A stretch of DNA of 64,000 bases from JASBTN01 sp965228805 (GCF_965228805.1 NZ_CBDDIE010000001.1:84563-148562); one strand, 5' to 3'; counted from the first letter of the stretch, positions 42,383 to 51,150 are shown. Made by a program: numbers and translations. The notes: generated from the sequence alone by a model not told the origin.

Positions 42383-43264
42383 GTGGACTTGTATTTGAAG
42401 GTGCGTCAGGCTCATTTCCAGGACGGCTTGAGCGGGCGCCAAATTGCCCGGGATTTTGGCATCAGCCGGGACAGCGTTGCGAAGATGTTGGCCTATTCGG
42501 AACCGCCCGGGTATCGGCGGGTGGCGCCGATCAAGCGCCCCAAGCTGGATGCATTTATTTGCCTGATTGATCAGTGGCTGGCCGAGGACAAGGCCCGACC
42601 TCGCAAGCAACGCCATACCGCGAAGCGCATCTTCGAGCGTTTGCGCGATGAGTGCGGCTTTGATGGCGGATATACGATCGTCAAGGATTACATCCGGTCC
42701 AGGAAGCGTTCCGGCAAGGAAATGTTCGTGCCGCTGAGCCATCCGCCCGGGCATGCGCAGGCGGATTTTGGTGAAGCGTTGGTGGTGATCGGCGGCGTTG
42801 AGCAGAAGGCGCATTTCTTCGCTTTTGATCTGCCGCACAGCGATGCGTGCTACATCCGGGCCTATCCGCGCCAACATGAACTCGCGCTCGCTCTACGCGA
42901 GATCGGCAAAATTGAACGGACGTTGTTCATCATCGACTGGTTGCTCGATGCCGATATGCAGCGTCGCGCCCAGATCGGCCTCAACAAAGGCGAGGCCCAT
43001 CACGCCTTGAAGAACGCATTGCGCATCGGACGCCAAGGCGAAATCCGAGACCGTACTGCCGAAGGCCAGCACTATCGTATGGCAGGGCTGAACCTGCTCG
43101 CTGCGATCATCATCTACTGGAACACAAAACACCTGGGACATGCCGTGGCCGCGCGAACACGTGCGGGGCTCGACTGCTCACCAGACCTTCTGTCGCACAT
43201 CTCGCCCCTCGGGTGGGCACATATCCTGCTCACTGGCGAGTACAGATGGAAGAATCCCCGGTGA
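42383..43264 (+). pseudogene. Chimeric transposase: IS21 IstA N-part fused in frame to Tn3 TnpA C-terminus
   Basis: The frame is open from before 42383 (GTG; a TTG at 42368 is also in frame). The first 160 or so residues match IstA of IS21 elements: HTH (GLSGRQIARDFGISRDSVAKML), YTIVKDYIR, and HPPGHAQADFGEA with the first catalytic Asp. From AYPRQ onward (near 42865) the sequence is the end of a Tn3 transposase: ALREIGKIERTLFIIDWL, GLNKGEAHHALK, GLNLLAAIIIYWNT, and SPLGWAHILLTGEY. Neither half is complete, so it cannot be an active transposase of either kind. The join falls in a stretch encoding a similar A/S-YP sequence in both families, suggesting deletion by microhomology. Confidence 0.85.
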
Positions 43265-43270
43265 TCGCCA

Positions 43271-43309
43271 CTAACGTACGATCCTGCCCCCTACCGGAAC
43301 AGACCCCCC
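43271..43309 (-). repeat. Tn3-family terminal inverted repeat
   Basis: Read on the minus strand, this begins GGGGGTCTGTTCCGG, continues with GGGGGCAGGATC and ends GTACGTTAG. Tn3-type repeats start with GGGG and end with a similar TACGNTA core. It lies 7 bases after the transposase stop, exactly where the right end of a Tn3 element should be. The other end was not found as an intact copy. Confidence 0.6.
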
Positions 43310-43507
43310 ATAGCGCAATCGGGAATAACCCTCCGATCTCGCTAATCAACGGTTCAGGGTCCGACGAACCACCCTGAACTTAAACCCCCGGAAAATCTCC
43401 AGCCGGATGGTCCGACACAGGGGAGCAGGTCACTGGCTTTTACCCCGTGGTTTTGAACGGCCCTGACACATGGGTCAACTCTCAGTGACAATCAACAGAT
43501 GATGACG

Positions 43508-44587
43508 TCAGACACTAAAAAAAGGTTTTCTGTTATGCTTATGGCGTTTCACGAATTGTTTTATCCGCTTGCCCTTTTCAGGCACATAACGCGCGGCCAG
43601 AGGTTTGAAATCCGCTTCGTAAATTTCTGGGAATATTGCTGCAATCTCGCTTAGTGTTTCTAGGGACATTCCGTTCAGCGCCATGGGCCCCGGAAGCAAG
43701 CTTTCTGCAGGTGCGCCATTTGCATAGACTATTCCATGTTGATCGAACAGAATGTGAAAATACTCTACACAGCCAAGGTCATGTAAAACATCGATCCCAT
43801 CAAGTTCGATCAATTTAATCGCAGGAATCAGCACTTCGTGCTCGCCAAACATTCGCTGTGCAATAACCGATCTTACCAAAATTCGGTGCTGCTGTGAGAC
43901 GATAAGGTCTTGTTTTGGCAGACCTTCACCCAATGCGCCTTTCTTGATCCGCACAGGGTAGAGTTTCGGGTTATTCTTAAGGGTATCGCCATCAAATTTA
44001 CGGTGCCCGATCCACTGGATTACCTGATCAGTTTTGTCGTATGTTTGAACGGCATCACCAACTGACAGGTCTTCAATCCTGCGATTTCCACCGGTCGTCC
44101 TGATCAATGTCCCGCGAGCAAAGCAAATCACATCTAGGTTTGTCCAGCCAGTTGATCCTAAAGACCGGATGTTCATGGTGATCGTATTTCCGCTTAAGAA
44201 ATCCGACGCTGTCGATCCTTGCAGGTTGAAAGCATAATAGGTCTCGAAAACCCCACTTCCGGGACTGGTTTCCACTTCTACCTGATACACCTGGTGCGGG
44301 GATGTATTGTAGTTGTAGACCCCATAAATCTGATGGCCATTCAGTGCCCCTCCGGAAGAGGAGAGAATTTCCTGGTTATTGGTGGCCGTCGGGTCAGGGG
44401 TACCGTCCCAATCGACGTTGACATTGAGCGCGGAAGAACTACCATACGTGTCCTCGACTGACGTTACGGTAATATGATTTGCCGGGTCTGTATTTGTCAG
44501 AGTGAACTGGTAATTCCCCGATCCGCCATCAACGAAATTGATGTTGCTGCCGTGAATCAGCGTAAATTCATGATTGATAGTCGGCAT
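43508..44587 (-). CDS. Hint-domain-containing protein
   Basis: About 359 residues from ATG 44587 (a GTG 12 bases upstream is possible). The N-terminal 150 residues are Gly/Ser/Thr/Asn-rich beta-type sequence. A Hint domain begins at Cys155 (CFARGTLIRTTGGNRRIEDLSVGD) and runs to about residue 300, with SQQHRILVR and YFHILFDQHGIVYANG typical of the Hint_2 family of roseobacters. Hint domains cut the chain at the Cys; this family is thought to act on secreted or surface proteins. Base composition is clearly more AT-rich than the metabolic genes, and mobile DNA lies on both sides, so it was probably acquired. Confidence 0.85.
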   Translation of the reverse strand: MPTINHEFTLIHGSNINFVDGGSGNYQFTLTNTDPANHITVTSVEDTYGSSSALNVNVDWDGTPDPTATNNQEILSSSGGALNGHQIYGVYNYNTSPHQVYQVEVETSPGSGVFETYYAFNLQGSTASDFLSGNTITMNIRSLGSTGWTNLDVICFARGTLIRTTGGNRRIEDLSVGDAVQTYDKTDQVIQWIGHRKFDGDTLKNNPKLYPVRIKKGALGEGLPKQDLIVSQQHRILVRSVIAQRMFGEHEVLIPAIKLIELDGIDVLHDLGCVEYFHILFDQHGIVYANGAPAESLLPGPMALNGMSLETLSEIAAIFPEIYEADFKPLAARYVPEKGKRIKQFVKRHKHNRKPFFSV

Positions 44588-44862
44588 TCGTTTCGCCACT
44601 TTCTTTTTTGCTCGAAAATACCGCTAGCAAAAGATAGTGAATAAATGGTGTTTCCTTTGCGGCGGTGCTTAGCAGGGTGCTGAAATAGTTCTCCCTGTCT
44701 GACGTCAGCGCCTATGGGACCAACTAGGGTCATTTGCTAAGAGAGGGTTTGTTGCTCATCGTAGCCACCGAGGAGTGGACGATGAGAAAGACAAGCGCTG
44801 GTACAGCTGTCTTAGCCCCTTAGAACTGTGCCACTAATTATGTGTCACAGGAGGGATGGGAG
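44588..44862. other. Non-coding junction DNA with IS scars
   Basis: No complete gene is seen in this 275-bp stretch. A tiny frame at 44781 (ATGAGAAAGACAAGC...) stops after 13 codons and resembles the start of an IS3-type orfA that has been cut. TGTGCCACTAATTATG and GGAGGG lie just before the next remnant. It appears to be stacked insertion scars. Confidence 0.35.
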
Positions 44863-44991
44863 ATGGCTCGGAAACGGTTTTCGGATGAGGACGCGCTGAG
44901 GCTGTTGCGTGAGATAGACGTGCATCTGCACGATGGTTTGGATGTCGTGAGTGCGTGTCGCAAGGCGGGGATCTCGGACAAGACGTATTAG
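44863..44991 (+). pseudogene. Truncated IS3-type orfA (42 codons)
   Basis: ATG 44863 follows GGAGGG and encodes MARKRFSDEDALRLLREI ... ACRKAGISDKTY before a stop at 44989. This is the HTH start of an IS3-family OrfA, which normally continues KTYYRWRK. The frame ends abruptly where a GGGGTCTGCTCCGG sequence begins. That sequence looks like a Tn3-type end, so another element cut it. Confidence 0.7.
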
Positions 44992-44992
44992 G

Positions 44993-45081
44993 GGTCTGCT
45001 CCGGCTGAGTGCAGAATGACACCCTCTCATGAGCGTTTTTGATCTTCCCGGCACGATTAGACTACCCGGCTGGCGCGGGAT
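44993..45081 (+). mobile_element. Possible Tn3-type end fragment
   Basis: The segment starts AGGGGTCTGCTCCGG, close to the GGGGTCTGTTCCGG of the Tn3-type repeat at 43271-43309, and stops at the IS3 boundary near 45082. It carries no gene. The likeness is over about 14 bases only, so the call is tentative. Confidence 0.3.
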
Positions 45082-45115
45082 TGGCGTGCCCCCATCGGGT
45101 GGTCCGGTTTAATTG

Positions 45116-46010
45116 TTAGTGCATCGTGGGCCTTTGGTCCATCGGGACGATACTTTCCGGCGCGGGCGGTCGATACCCTAACGAGCTATGCGGCCTGACG
45201 GTGTTGTAGTGGATGCGCCATTGCTCGATCAGGATTTGCGCCTCCCGCAGACCATAGAAGATTTCACCATTGAGCAGTTCGTCCCGGAACCGGCCATTGA
45301 AGCTTTCGCAGTATCCGTTTTCCCAAGGCGAGCCAGGCTCGATATAGGCTGTCTTCGCGCCGACAGCGGCGATCCAGTCCCGGACCGCCTGTGCAACGAA
45401 CTCAGGGCCGTTGTCAGACCGAATGAAGGCTGGGGTGCCCCGCAAGATGAACAGGTCGGTCAAAGCGTCAATCACATCTGTCGAGTTCAGTTTGCGCTCC
45501 ACCTTAATCGCCAGACATTCGCGGCTGTACTCATCCAGGATGTTCAGCGTCCGGAAGACCTTGCCGTCATCTGTCCGGCAGTGAACGAAGTCATAAGACC
45601 AGACATGGTTCTGATACTCAGGCCGCAGCCGCACGCATGATCCATCGTTCAGCCAAAGCCGTCCCTTCTTCGGTTGTTTTAGTGGAACCTTCAGCCCCTC
45701 TCGCCGCCATAGCCGTTCGACACGACCATCACTAACCCATTGCCCGGCAGGCGCATGCGCAGCATGCTGCCGAGAGGGGGCCAGCCTGCCTCTCTGAGCA
45801 AGGCCGCGACCCGACGATAGCCGTATCGACCATACTGCCTGGCCAACTCAATCATGTCGGCCACCAACCGATCCTCATCGGCTCGGCCTCTCGGGGCATG
45901 CCTCTGCGTCGAACGATGTTGCCCCAGTACCCGGCAAGCTCGGCGTTCAGACACTTTGAACTGGCCGCATACATGATTGATACAAGCGCGACGACGAGCG
46001 GGGCTTAGGG
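45116..46010 (-). pseudogene. IS3-family transposase OrfB, frameshifted
   Basis: Two frames make up OrfB. The 5' part (45691-45954 and slightly upstream) has ARRRACINHVCGQFKVSERRACRVLGQHRSTQR and YGRYGYRRVAALL. The 3' part (45116-45634) has the catalytic core with YDFVHCRTDDG, FIRSDNGPEFVA and SPWENGYCESFNGRFRDELL, i.e. the D-D-35-E residues. Between them, GW...VERLWRREGLKVP is interrupted by extra sequence that shifts the frame near 45700-45760, producing an early TGA. OrfB is therefore probably inactive. Confidence 0.8.
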
Positions 46011-46021
46011 GCTCCGCCCGT

Positions 46022-46375
46022 TCAGGGCTGAAACGGTCTGATGACCGTTTCCGGGACGCCCCTCACTCCCTTCGCAGCTTCCTTCAGGATCAGCTTATCG
46101 AGCGTCAGGTCTGACACAGCTCGTCTCAACCGGTCGTTCTCTTTCTGGAGCCGCTTCAGTTCCTTCAGTTGATCTACACCCCTCTCGGCAGATTGCTCCG
46201 CAATCACCTGCCGGCAACGCATTCCGCCGTATTGCTTGCGCCACCGGTAATAGGTCTGTTCAACAACGCCGATCTGCCTGATCGCGTCCAGACGGGGCAT
46301 GCCTTGCCCCATCAGCACCTCAACCTGCCGTAACTTCGAGACAATCTCTTCCGGCTTCGGTCGCTTGTTTGCCAT
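46022..46375 (-). CDS. IS3-family transposase OrfA
   Basis: A 117-residue OrfA. MANKRPKPEEIVSKLRQVEVLMGQG and VVEQTYYRWRKQYGGMR form the HTH, and LKRLQKENDRLRRAVSDLTLDKLILKEA the leucine-zipper helix that mediates OrfA/OrfAB contact. Intact by itself, but its OrfB partner is broken. Confidence 0.88.
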   Translation of the reverse strand: MANKRPKPEEIVSKLRQVEVLMGQGMPRLDAIRQIGVVEQTYYRWRKQYGGMRCRQVIAEQSAERGVDQLKELKRLQKENDRLRRAVSDLTLDKLILKEAAKGVRGVPETVIRPFQP

Positions 46376-46434
46376 TCTTGGTCCTCCGTTTCCTAAACAT
46401 AGCGGTGGACCAGTTCAGTTGGGGAGGCTCACCA

Positions 46435-46570
46435 GCGCACCGGCGCAAGCCTCGGCCAGGCGGTCAAGCTTCTTACCCCGGTGCTGACCCTGGTGATCGG
46501 CCTTCTGGTCGGCGGGCTGATCCTGTCGACCATTGGCGCGATCCTGGACCTCAATGATCTGGCGTTCTGA
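46435..46570 (+). pseudogene. gspF: 3' remnant of gspF (type II secretion inner-membrane protein)
   Basis: Directly after the IS3 end an open frame encodes about 44 residues ending LTPVLTLVIGLLVGGLILSTIGAILDLNDLAF and a stop at 46568 (landmarks only). This is the last transmembrane helix and tail of GspF-family proteins. The rest of the gene is missing from the window. gspH starts 16 bases later, so this is the old operon context. Confidence 0.8.
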
Positions 46571-46586
46571 ACAGTCCCACCCGCCC

Positions 46587-46952
46587 ATGGGCAGCTCCCG
46601 CGCAGGCCTCAGCCTGTTCGAGACGCTGATGGCCCTGACCATCCTGGCCCTGGTGGCGGGGGTGTCTGCAGCGGGCATGCGCGGCCCCTCCCCGGCCCTG
46701 CAACTGCGCCGCCAGGCGGCCGATCTGACCCGGCAGGTGGCCGCCGCCCGGCTGCAGGCCGCGCGCGACAGCCGCACCGTCTGGATCGCGCTGGAAAGCA
46801 TGCCCTGCAACCCGCAGGCGCCGGCCCGCGCAGGCCTCTTCGCCGACGGCACCGGCAAGGCGCCGGACCTCTGCCTGACCCATCCGGACGCGCCGACCCT
46901 GCGGCTGCGCATGGACCCGCTGACCGGGCGGCTGCACGAGGTCGCCGAATGA
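46587..46952 (+). CDS. gspH: Type II secretion minor pseudopilin GspH
   Basis: A 121-residue pseudopilin. The prepilin peptidase site is SRAG|LSLFE with Glu at +5, followed by the hydrophobic helix TLMALTILALVAGVSAAG. The globular part is short. It is the first of three overlapping minor pseudopilin genes (H, I, J) downstream of the gspF remnant. With GspI, GspJ and GspK it forms the tip of the secretion pseudopilus. Confidence 0.82.
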   Translation: MGSSRAGLSLFETLMALTILALVAGVSAAGMRGPSPALQLRRQAADLTRQVAAARLQAARDSRTVWIALESMPCNPQAPARAGLFADGTGKAPDLCLTHPDAPTLRLRMDPLTGRLHEVAE

Positions 46953-47299
46953 GACAGTCGCGCGCCGGATATTCCCTGTTCGAAGTGCTGATCGCCTTCG
47001 CGATCCTCGCCATGGTCCTGTCGGTCCTGATCCCCGGCCAGGCCCGGTACCTCACCCGCACGAAGTTGAACCAGGAGAGGGTGCTGGCCATGGACTACGC
47101 CCAGTCGGTCCTGGAACGCGGCGGCCTCTCGGACCCGCTCGACAGTCCCGAAGATCGCTTCACCTATCGCGACTGGCAGGTCACGCGGCGCGTGCCCCCC
47201 CTGCCCGGCACGCCGCCACAGCTGCACGTCACGGTCGAGGTGTTGGACGCCTCCGGCAAGTCACTCGCAACGCTCGACGCGTTGAGGCCCGAACCATGA
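46949..47299 (+). CDS. gspI: Type II secretion minor pseudopilin GspI
   Basis: A 116-residue pseudopilin with cleavage site SRAG|YSLFE and helix VLIAFAILAMVLSVLIPGQ. The remaining sequence (RVLAMDYAQSVLERGG, DWQVTRRVPP) matches GspI. Start overlaps the gspH stop by four bases and stop overlaps gspJ likewise. Confidence 0.85.
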   Translation: MRQSRAGYSLFEVLIAFAILAMVLSVLIPGQARYLTRTKLNQERVLAMDYAQSVLERGGLSDPLDSPEDRFTYRDWQVTRRVPPLPGTPPQLHVTVEVLDASGKSLATLDALRPEP

Positions 47300-47892
47300 T
47301 CCGCCGCGAACGCCCCACCAGCCCCCGCGCGGGGCTGAGCCTGTTCGAACTGCTGCTCTCGCTGGCCCTGCTGGCCCTGATCGCCGCCGCCTTGTCCGGC
47401 AGTCTCTCCCTCGGTCTGCGCCTGTATGAGCGCGCCGACCAAAACGCCCCCGAACTCGACGCCCTGACCCTGCGCTTGCAGCTGCGCCACTGGCTCGACC
47501 GCGCCGCCCCTCCGCATCTGCTGACACCCTTCCCCGCCGGGTTCAACGGCGGACCGGAGCAGCTGACCTTCACCACCCTGGCTGAAACACCCTTCGCACC
47601 CAAGGCCGCCGCCCTGCGGGTCGGGATCACCTTGCAGGACGACACCCTGCGCCTGACCGCCACGGCGCTGGATCACGAGGGAAAGGAAATCGACAGCTGG
47701 ACCCGCGATCTTGCCACCGGGGCCATGGGGCTGCGCATTCACTACTACCAGCCCGGCGAGCCCACCGGCCAATGGCTGGATACCTGGCCGCCAGGCACCG
47801 CCCTGCCCGCCCTGGTGCGCATCGAGCTGGACCCGGGCAGTACACCCGACTGGCCGGAGCTCACGCAACGCCCAAGATACGCCGAGCCTTGA
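47296..47892 (+). CDS. gspJ: Type II secretion minor pseudopilin GspJ
   Basis: A 198-residue pseudopilin. The prepilin site is PRAG|LSLFE, followed by LLLSLALLALIAAALSG. RLQLRHWLDRAAPP and the Trp/Pro-rich C-terminus fit GspJ. Start overlaps gspI (ATGA). The next gene runs on the opposite strand, so the plus-strand pseudopilin run ends here and resumes with gspK at 48897. Confidence 0.84.
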   Translation: MIRRERPTSPRAGLSLFELLLSLALLALIAAALSGSLSLGLRLYERADQNAPELDALTLRLQLRHWLDRAAPPHLLTPFPAGFNGGPEQLTFTTLAETPFAPKAAALRVGITLQDDTLRLTATALDHEGKEIDSWTRDLATGAMGLRIHYYQPGEPTGQWLDTWPPGTALPALVRIELDPGSTPDWPELTQRPRYAEP

Positions 47893-47896
47893 GGCG

Positions 47897-48328
47897 TCAG
47901 TTGCTCAGATCAGCATCCTCGCCGCTGCCCCCGCGCGCGCCATCGCGGCCCAGCGAGGTGATGGCAAAGCGCCCATCTGCCCCCGGCTCGCCATAGACAT
48001 AGTCCCGCCCCCAGGGGTCCACGAGCCCTTCGGCTTTCTCCAGATAGGGCCCCTGCCAATCCGCCGCCCCGGCAGGCGCGGTAATCAGCACCGCCAGCCC
48101 TTCGGACCCTCCCGGGTAACGGCCCATGTCGATGTAGAAGAGCTGCACCGCGTTGGACAGCTGATCGATCTGCAGCTGCGCGGTCTCGGATTTGGCGCGA
48201 CCCAGATAGCCCACCACTCGCGGTCCGACCACGGCGGCAATCATCGCGATGACCGACAAGACCACCAGAACCTCGAGAATCGTCGCCCCCCGCCGCCGGT
48301 GCCAACGCAAACTCCCTGCTCGGATCAT
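47897..48328 (-). CDS. gspG: Type II secretion major pseudopilin GspG
   Basis: A 143-residue major pseudopilin. The site RRG|ATILEV has Glu at +5, and the helix LVVLSVIAMIAAVVGPRVVGYLG follows. The C-terminal part (MGRYPGGSEGLAVLITAPAG, GPYLEKAEGLVDPWGRDYVY, ITSLGRDG) is the calcium-site region of GspG. ATG 48328 follows AGGAG and overlaps the peptidase stop. It is coded against gspH-J and gspK, an unusual inversion inside a gsp cluster. Confidence 0.9.
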   Translation of the reverse strand: MIRAGSLRWHRRRGATILEVLVVLSVIAMIAAVVGPRVVGYLGRAKSETAQLQIDQLSNAVQLFYIDMGRYPGGSEGLAVLITAPAGAADWQGPYLEKAEGLVDPWGRDYVYGEPGADGRFAITSLGRDGARGGSGEDADLSN

Positions 48329-48882
48329 GCTGAAACTCCTGTAACGAATACGGCCCATGCAGAAAGACAAAGGAACGGGCCAAAGGCAATGGCCGATTGG
48401 CCCAGCTCCGCAATCGGCTGGCGCCGCAGCACCGTCACGACCAGCATCACCACCATGCCCGCGAGCGCCGCCGCCAGAACCACGTCCACACTCGCGCCAA
48501 ACCCGCACCACAGCCCAATCCCGGCCATCAGCTTGACGTCGCCCAGCCCGAGCCCGTGCTGCCCCCTCTGACGCCGGTAGAGCCCCGCCACCAGCCAGAA
48601 CAGCGCAGGCCAGACCAGCCAGCCAGCCAGATGTTCCCACAGGCGGTCGCGCGGCAAAACCAGAGCCAGATGCGCAAATCCGATCCCCACCAGACCGACA
48701 ACCGCCGGATCCGGCACTTCGAAGCGCTCGATATCCACCACGCTGACCCAGATCAGCAGGGCGGCAAAGGCCCCCATCCACGGGTCCAAGGTCCCTGCCA
48801 GGGTCGCAACACCGCCATAGGCCCCGAGGTGCAATGCCACCAGACCCAGCCTTTTGTGCCCTTCCCTCACACGCGCCCTCAT
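48325..48882 (-). CDS. Prepilin peptidase (A24 family, no methylase domain)
   Basis: A 185-residue polytopic membrane protein. The two catalytic Asp are in VSVVDIERFEVPD and GLGLGDVKLMAG. Its short length means that only the peptidase part of GspO/PilD is present, without the N-terminal methyltransferase domain. It would process GspG (overlapping gene) and the minor pseudopilins. It starts 14 bases from the divergent gspK. Confidence 0.88.
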   Translation of the reverse strand: MRARVREGHKRLGLVALHLGAYGGVATLAGTLDPWMGAFAALLIWVSVVDIERFEVPDPAVVGLVGIGFAHLALVLPRDRLWEHLAGWLVWPALFWLVAGLYRRQRGQHGLGLGDVKLMAGIGLWCGFGASVDVVLAAALAGMVVMLVVTVLRRQPIAELGQSAIAFGPFLCLSAWAVFVTGVSA

Positions 48883-48896
48883 CGTAACCTGCCCCC

Positions 48897-49553
48897 ATGT
48901 ATAGGCCGTCGGACAAATTGCACAATTCCAAAGGCTTCGCCCTGATCACCGTGCTGGGCGGGCTGGCAATCCTGACCACGCTCTTTGCGGTGACCATGAC
49001 CCGCAGCCAGGCCGACCTGTCGGGGCTCGCGACCCTCACCGCCCTGTCCGACCGACAGCGCACCGACCGGGCCGCGCTGGAACAGGCGCTGGTGATGGAG
49101 GGAATGGGCGGCGAGGTCGCAACCGGCCAGACCCTGCAGCTCGAAGATCTGGGCGGGCGGGTGGATCTGAACACCGCTACGCCTGCGCTGATCCAGGTGC
49201 TGCTCGACAACATGGAAGCCGACGGCGAGGCGCTCACCCACTGGCGCAACTGGCGCCGCGCCCCGCGCCGGTTCCTGCGGGTATCCGACTTCCTGCGCGT
49301 GACTGGTGTGGACCCGGCCCAGGCCGATTGGCTTCGTCAGGTGGCCACGGTGCATTCCGGCAGGCGCGGGCTGGCCCCGGACCATGTGCCCGCGGCGCTG
49401 CTGAAGGCCTTTGCTGGCGGCGTGGTACCTTCCTCGCTGCACGACGCGCCAAACGGGCGCAACTTCGCGGTGATCCTGGTGGAGGACACTGGTGCGCGTC
49501 AGATTGGCATCATCTCGCGTCAACCAGCAAGCGGTGGGCGAATTCTGGAATAA
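48897..49553 (+). CDS. gspK: Type II secretion minor pseudopilin GspK-like
   Basis: A 218-residue protein. The prepilin segment is SKG|FALITVLGGLAILTTLFAVTM. Position +5 is Thr, not Glu, as is usual for GspK. LEDLGGRVDLNTATPALIQVLL is a helix-hairpin-helix-like element of GspK proteins. It is shorter than the E. coli type (about 320), as in several alphaproteobacteria. GspK caps the pseudopilus. Confidence 0.8.
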   Translation: MYRPSDKLHNSKGFALITVLGGLAILTTLFAVTMTRSQADLSGLATLTALSDRQRTDRAALEQALVMEGMGGEVATGQTLQLEDLGGRVDLNTATPALIQVLLDNMEADGEALTHWRNWRRAPRRFLRVSDFLRVTGVDPAQADWLRQVATVHSGRRGLAPDHVPAALLKAFAGGVVPSSLHDAPNGRNFAVILVEDTGARQIGIISRQPASGGRILE

Positions 49554-49759
49554 GGGGCAGCACATTGTGTTTGAAACGCAGCGCCCAGGCCGATTGAAAC
49601 TGATTGGATAGACCTGAGACTTTTCGGCGGGAGCCCTGTTTCCGATAACCTTTGCCGATCCTCCCCCACCGAGATGGTCCGCCGCTGTGCTTAAGATTAG
49701 CGCGCGGTGCCTCCAGTTGGCATTTGATCTCGCAAAAAAACCTCAGCCGGTTCGGTTGG

Positions 49760-50953
49760 TCAGCTCACTGCCGGAGCGTTGGCGCCTTGGGGCGCGGTGC
49801 GGTCGTCAGTCAGAATGCTCTGCACCCAGGCAAGCAGCACGATCAGCAAGGCCCCGACCGCCGAGATCGGCAGGACGGGGAGGCGGGGGACAAGCGCAGT
49901 GGCCGCGAACCCGTACAGGCTGATGCCCCAGATCAGTGTCAGAAGTCCCCGCCTTTGCGCCGGGGTCGTGCGGCGCATGAGCGGAACCGTCAACAGGGCT
50001 GCAGCCGCGCCCAGCATTCCGAGGTCGTAATCATAACTGTAGGGGCTGACCAGCGCTGCCAGGCAGAGCCCCGCGCCGAGCATGACACGCCCCGAAGCAC
50101 CCCTGTGTTTCAGCTTCATGAGGGTCTGCACACCGGCCAAGAGGACCACCACATGCAGGCCCAGCGACACAGCCACCGGCAAGCCGATCGACAGACCGAA
50201 TGCATAGACAGAGGTCATGCGATACAAGGGAAAATCGCCCGCGCGCAGAGTGGCACTGCTCGCCTCGGCGCTGCTCAGGAACAATGCCCAGGCTTGCGGA
50301 CCCAGGACCAACGTTGCCGTCCCTGCCGTGGCCACCAATGTGATCGCTGCCACCGCAACCAGGCGCCAACGGCGCTCCAGGAGCGCCCAGATCCCCAGCC
50401 CCACGGCCAGGTGAGGCTTGATCACCATCAGCCCGAGCGGGACACCCGCCCAGGCTCTCACCCTGAGGGCGCCGAGGGCTGCCAATCCCATCAGTGCACC
50501 GGTCAGAAACCCGTTCTGGCCAGCCCGCAGGATCAGCAGGATCAGCGGCCCCATCACCACCAGAACCGTGTGAAACGCCGGTCCCGACAGTCGCCGCAAC
50601 ACCCACAGGTACAGGCAAAGCGACAACCCCATGAACAGGGCGTAGCCCAACCAGAGCGGCACCCAGGCCAAGGGCGCGATTAACAGCGCAAAGGGCGGCG
50701 GATAGCTGAAGAACATGCGATGCCCGTCAAACCCGGGCTGCGCGGCCTGACGGGCCAGGAACCGGTCCGGGTCATAGGCATGCGCGAGGTCGCCCTCGGC
50801 CATTATCTCCGCAACCAGACGGAAGACCTCGTAGTCCAGCAATCCCACCTTGCCCAGCCGGTCGGGAAAGGCGAGCTCGGCGGCCACATAGGCAATCACG
50901 CCCGCTGCAGCAAGCGCCATCACGGTCAGGGTCAGGGGGCGGAGTCGGATCAT
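49760..50953 (-). CDS. GT87-type (DUF2029) polyprenyl-phosphate-dependent glycosyltransferase
   Basis: About 397 residues with roughly ten hydrophobic helices. An extracytoplasmic loop after helix 1 (DYEVFRLVAEIMAEGDLAHAYDPDRF, then FFSYPPPFALLIAPLAWVP) is the GT87 catalytic region with the conserved Asp. ATG 50953 is preferred over a TTG 12 bases upstream. Related enzymes add mannose or arabinose units outside the inner membrane. No glycan gene is adjacent, so the acceptor is unknown. Confidence 0.82.
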   Translation of the reverse strand: MIRLRPLTLTVMALAAAGVIAYVAAELAFPDRLGKVGLLDYEVFRLVAEIMAEGDLAHAYDPDRFLARQAAQPGFDGHRMFFSYPPPFALLIAPLAWVPLWLGYALFMGLSLCLYLWVLRRLSGPAFHTVLVVMGPLILLILRAGQNGFLTGALMGLAALGALRVRAWAGVPLGLMVIKPHLAVGLGIWALLERRWRLVAVAAITLVATAGTATLVLGPQAWALFLSSAEASSATLRAGDFPLYRMTSVYAFGLSIGLPVAVSLGLHVVVLLAGVQTLMKLKHRGASGRVMLGAGLCLAALVSPYSYDYDLGMLGAAAALLTVPLMRRTTPAQRRGLLTLIWGISLYGFAATALVPRLPVLPISAVGALLIVLLAWVQSILTDDRTAPQGANAPAVS

Positions 50954-51150
50954 TCGCTCAGCCAATCACAGACGGAAACTGAAGGTATCCGATGCAATCA
51001 AAGCAAAGAGCGAATGGTGAGGAAATCGGCTTATTGAGCATAATCTCTTAGATAGAGTAGTTGCGGTATTTTCCCTTTTAGGTGGTGCTTCGGTAACAAG
51101 CAATCCCGGTTTGGAATTAGCGTAAGGTCATTGTGGCATTCGGCTTTCAG

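Larger units (their letters stand above)
45082..46434 (-). mobile_element. IS3-family insertion sequence (IS407/IS51-like)
   Basis: The element has imperfect ends: TGGCGTGCCCCC on the plus strand at 45082 and TGGTGAGCCTCCCC on the minus strand at 46434. It encodes orfA and a broken orfB. Length about 1.35 kb fits the group. No target duplication is evident; the right flank is gspF and the left flank is not. The element may therefore have taken part in a deletion or replicon fusion. Confidence 0.75.

Noticed and set aside
42146..42877. Minus-strand frame opposite the IS21 remnant
   Set aside because: Opposite an IstA-like sequence with clear HTH and catalytic Asp context; the minus frame has no recognisable feature.
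45078..46440. Target-site duplication around the IS3 element
   Set aside because: The bases on either side (GGAT on the left, GCGC on the right) do not match, so a simple insertion is not supported.
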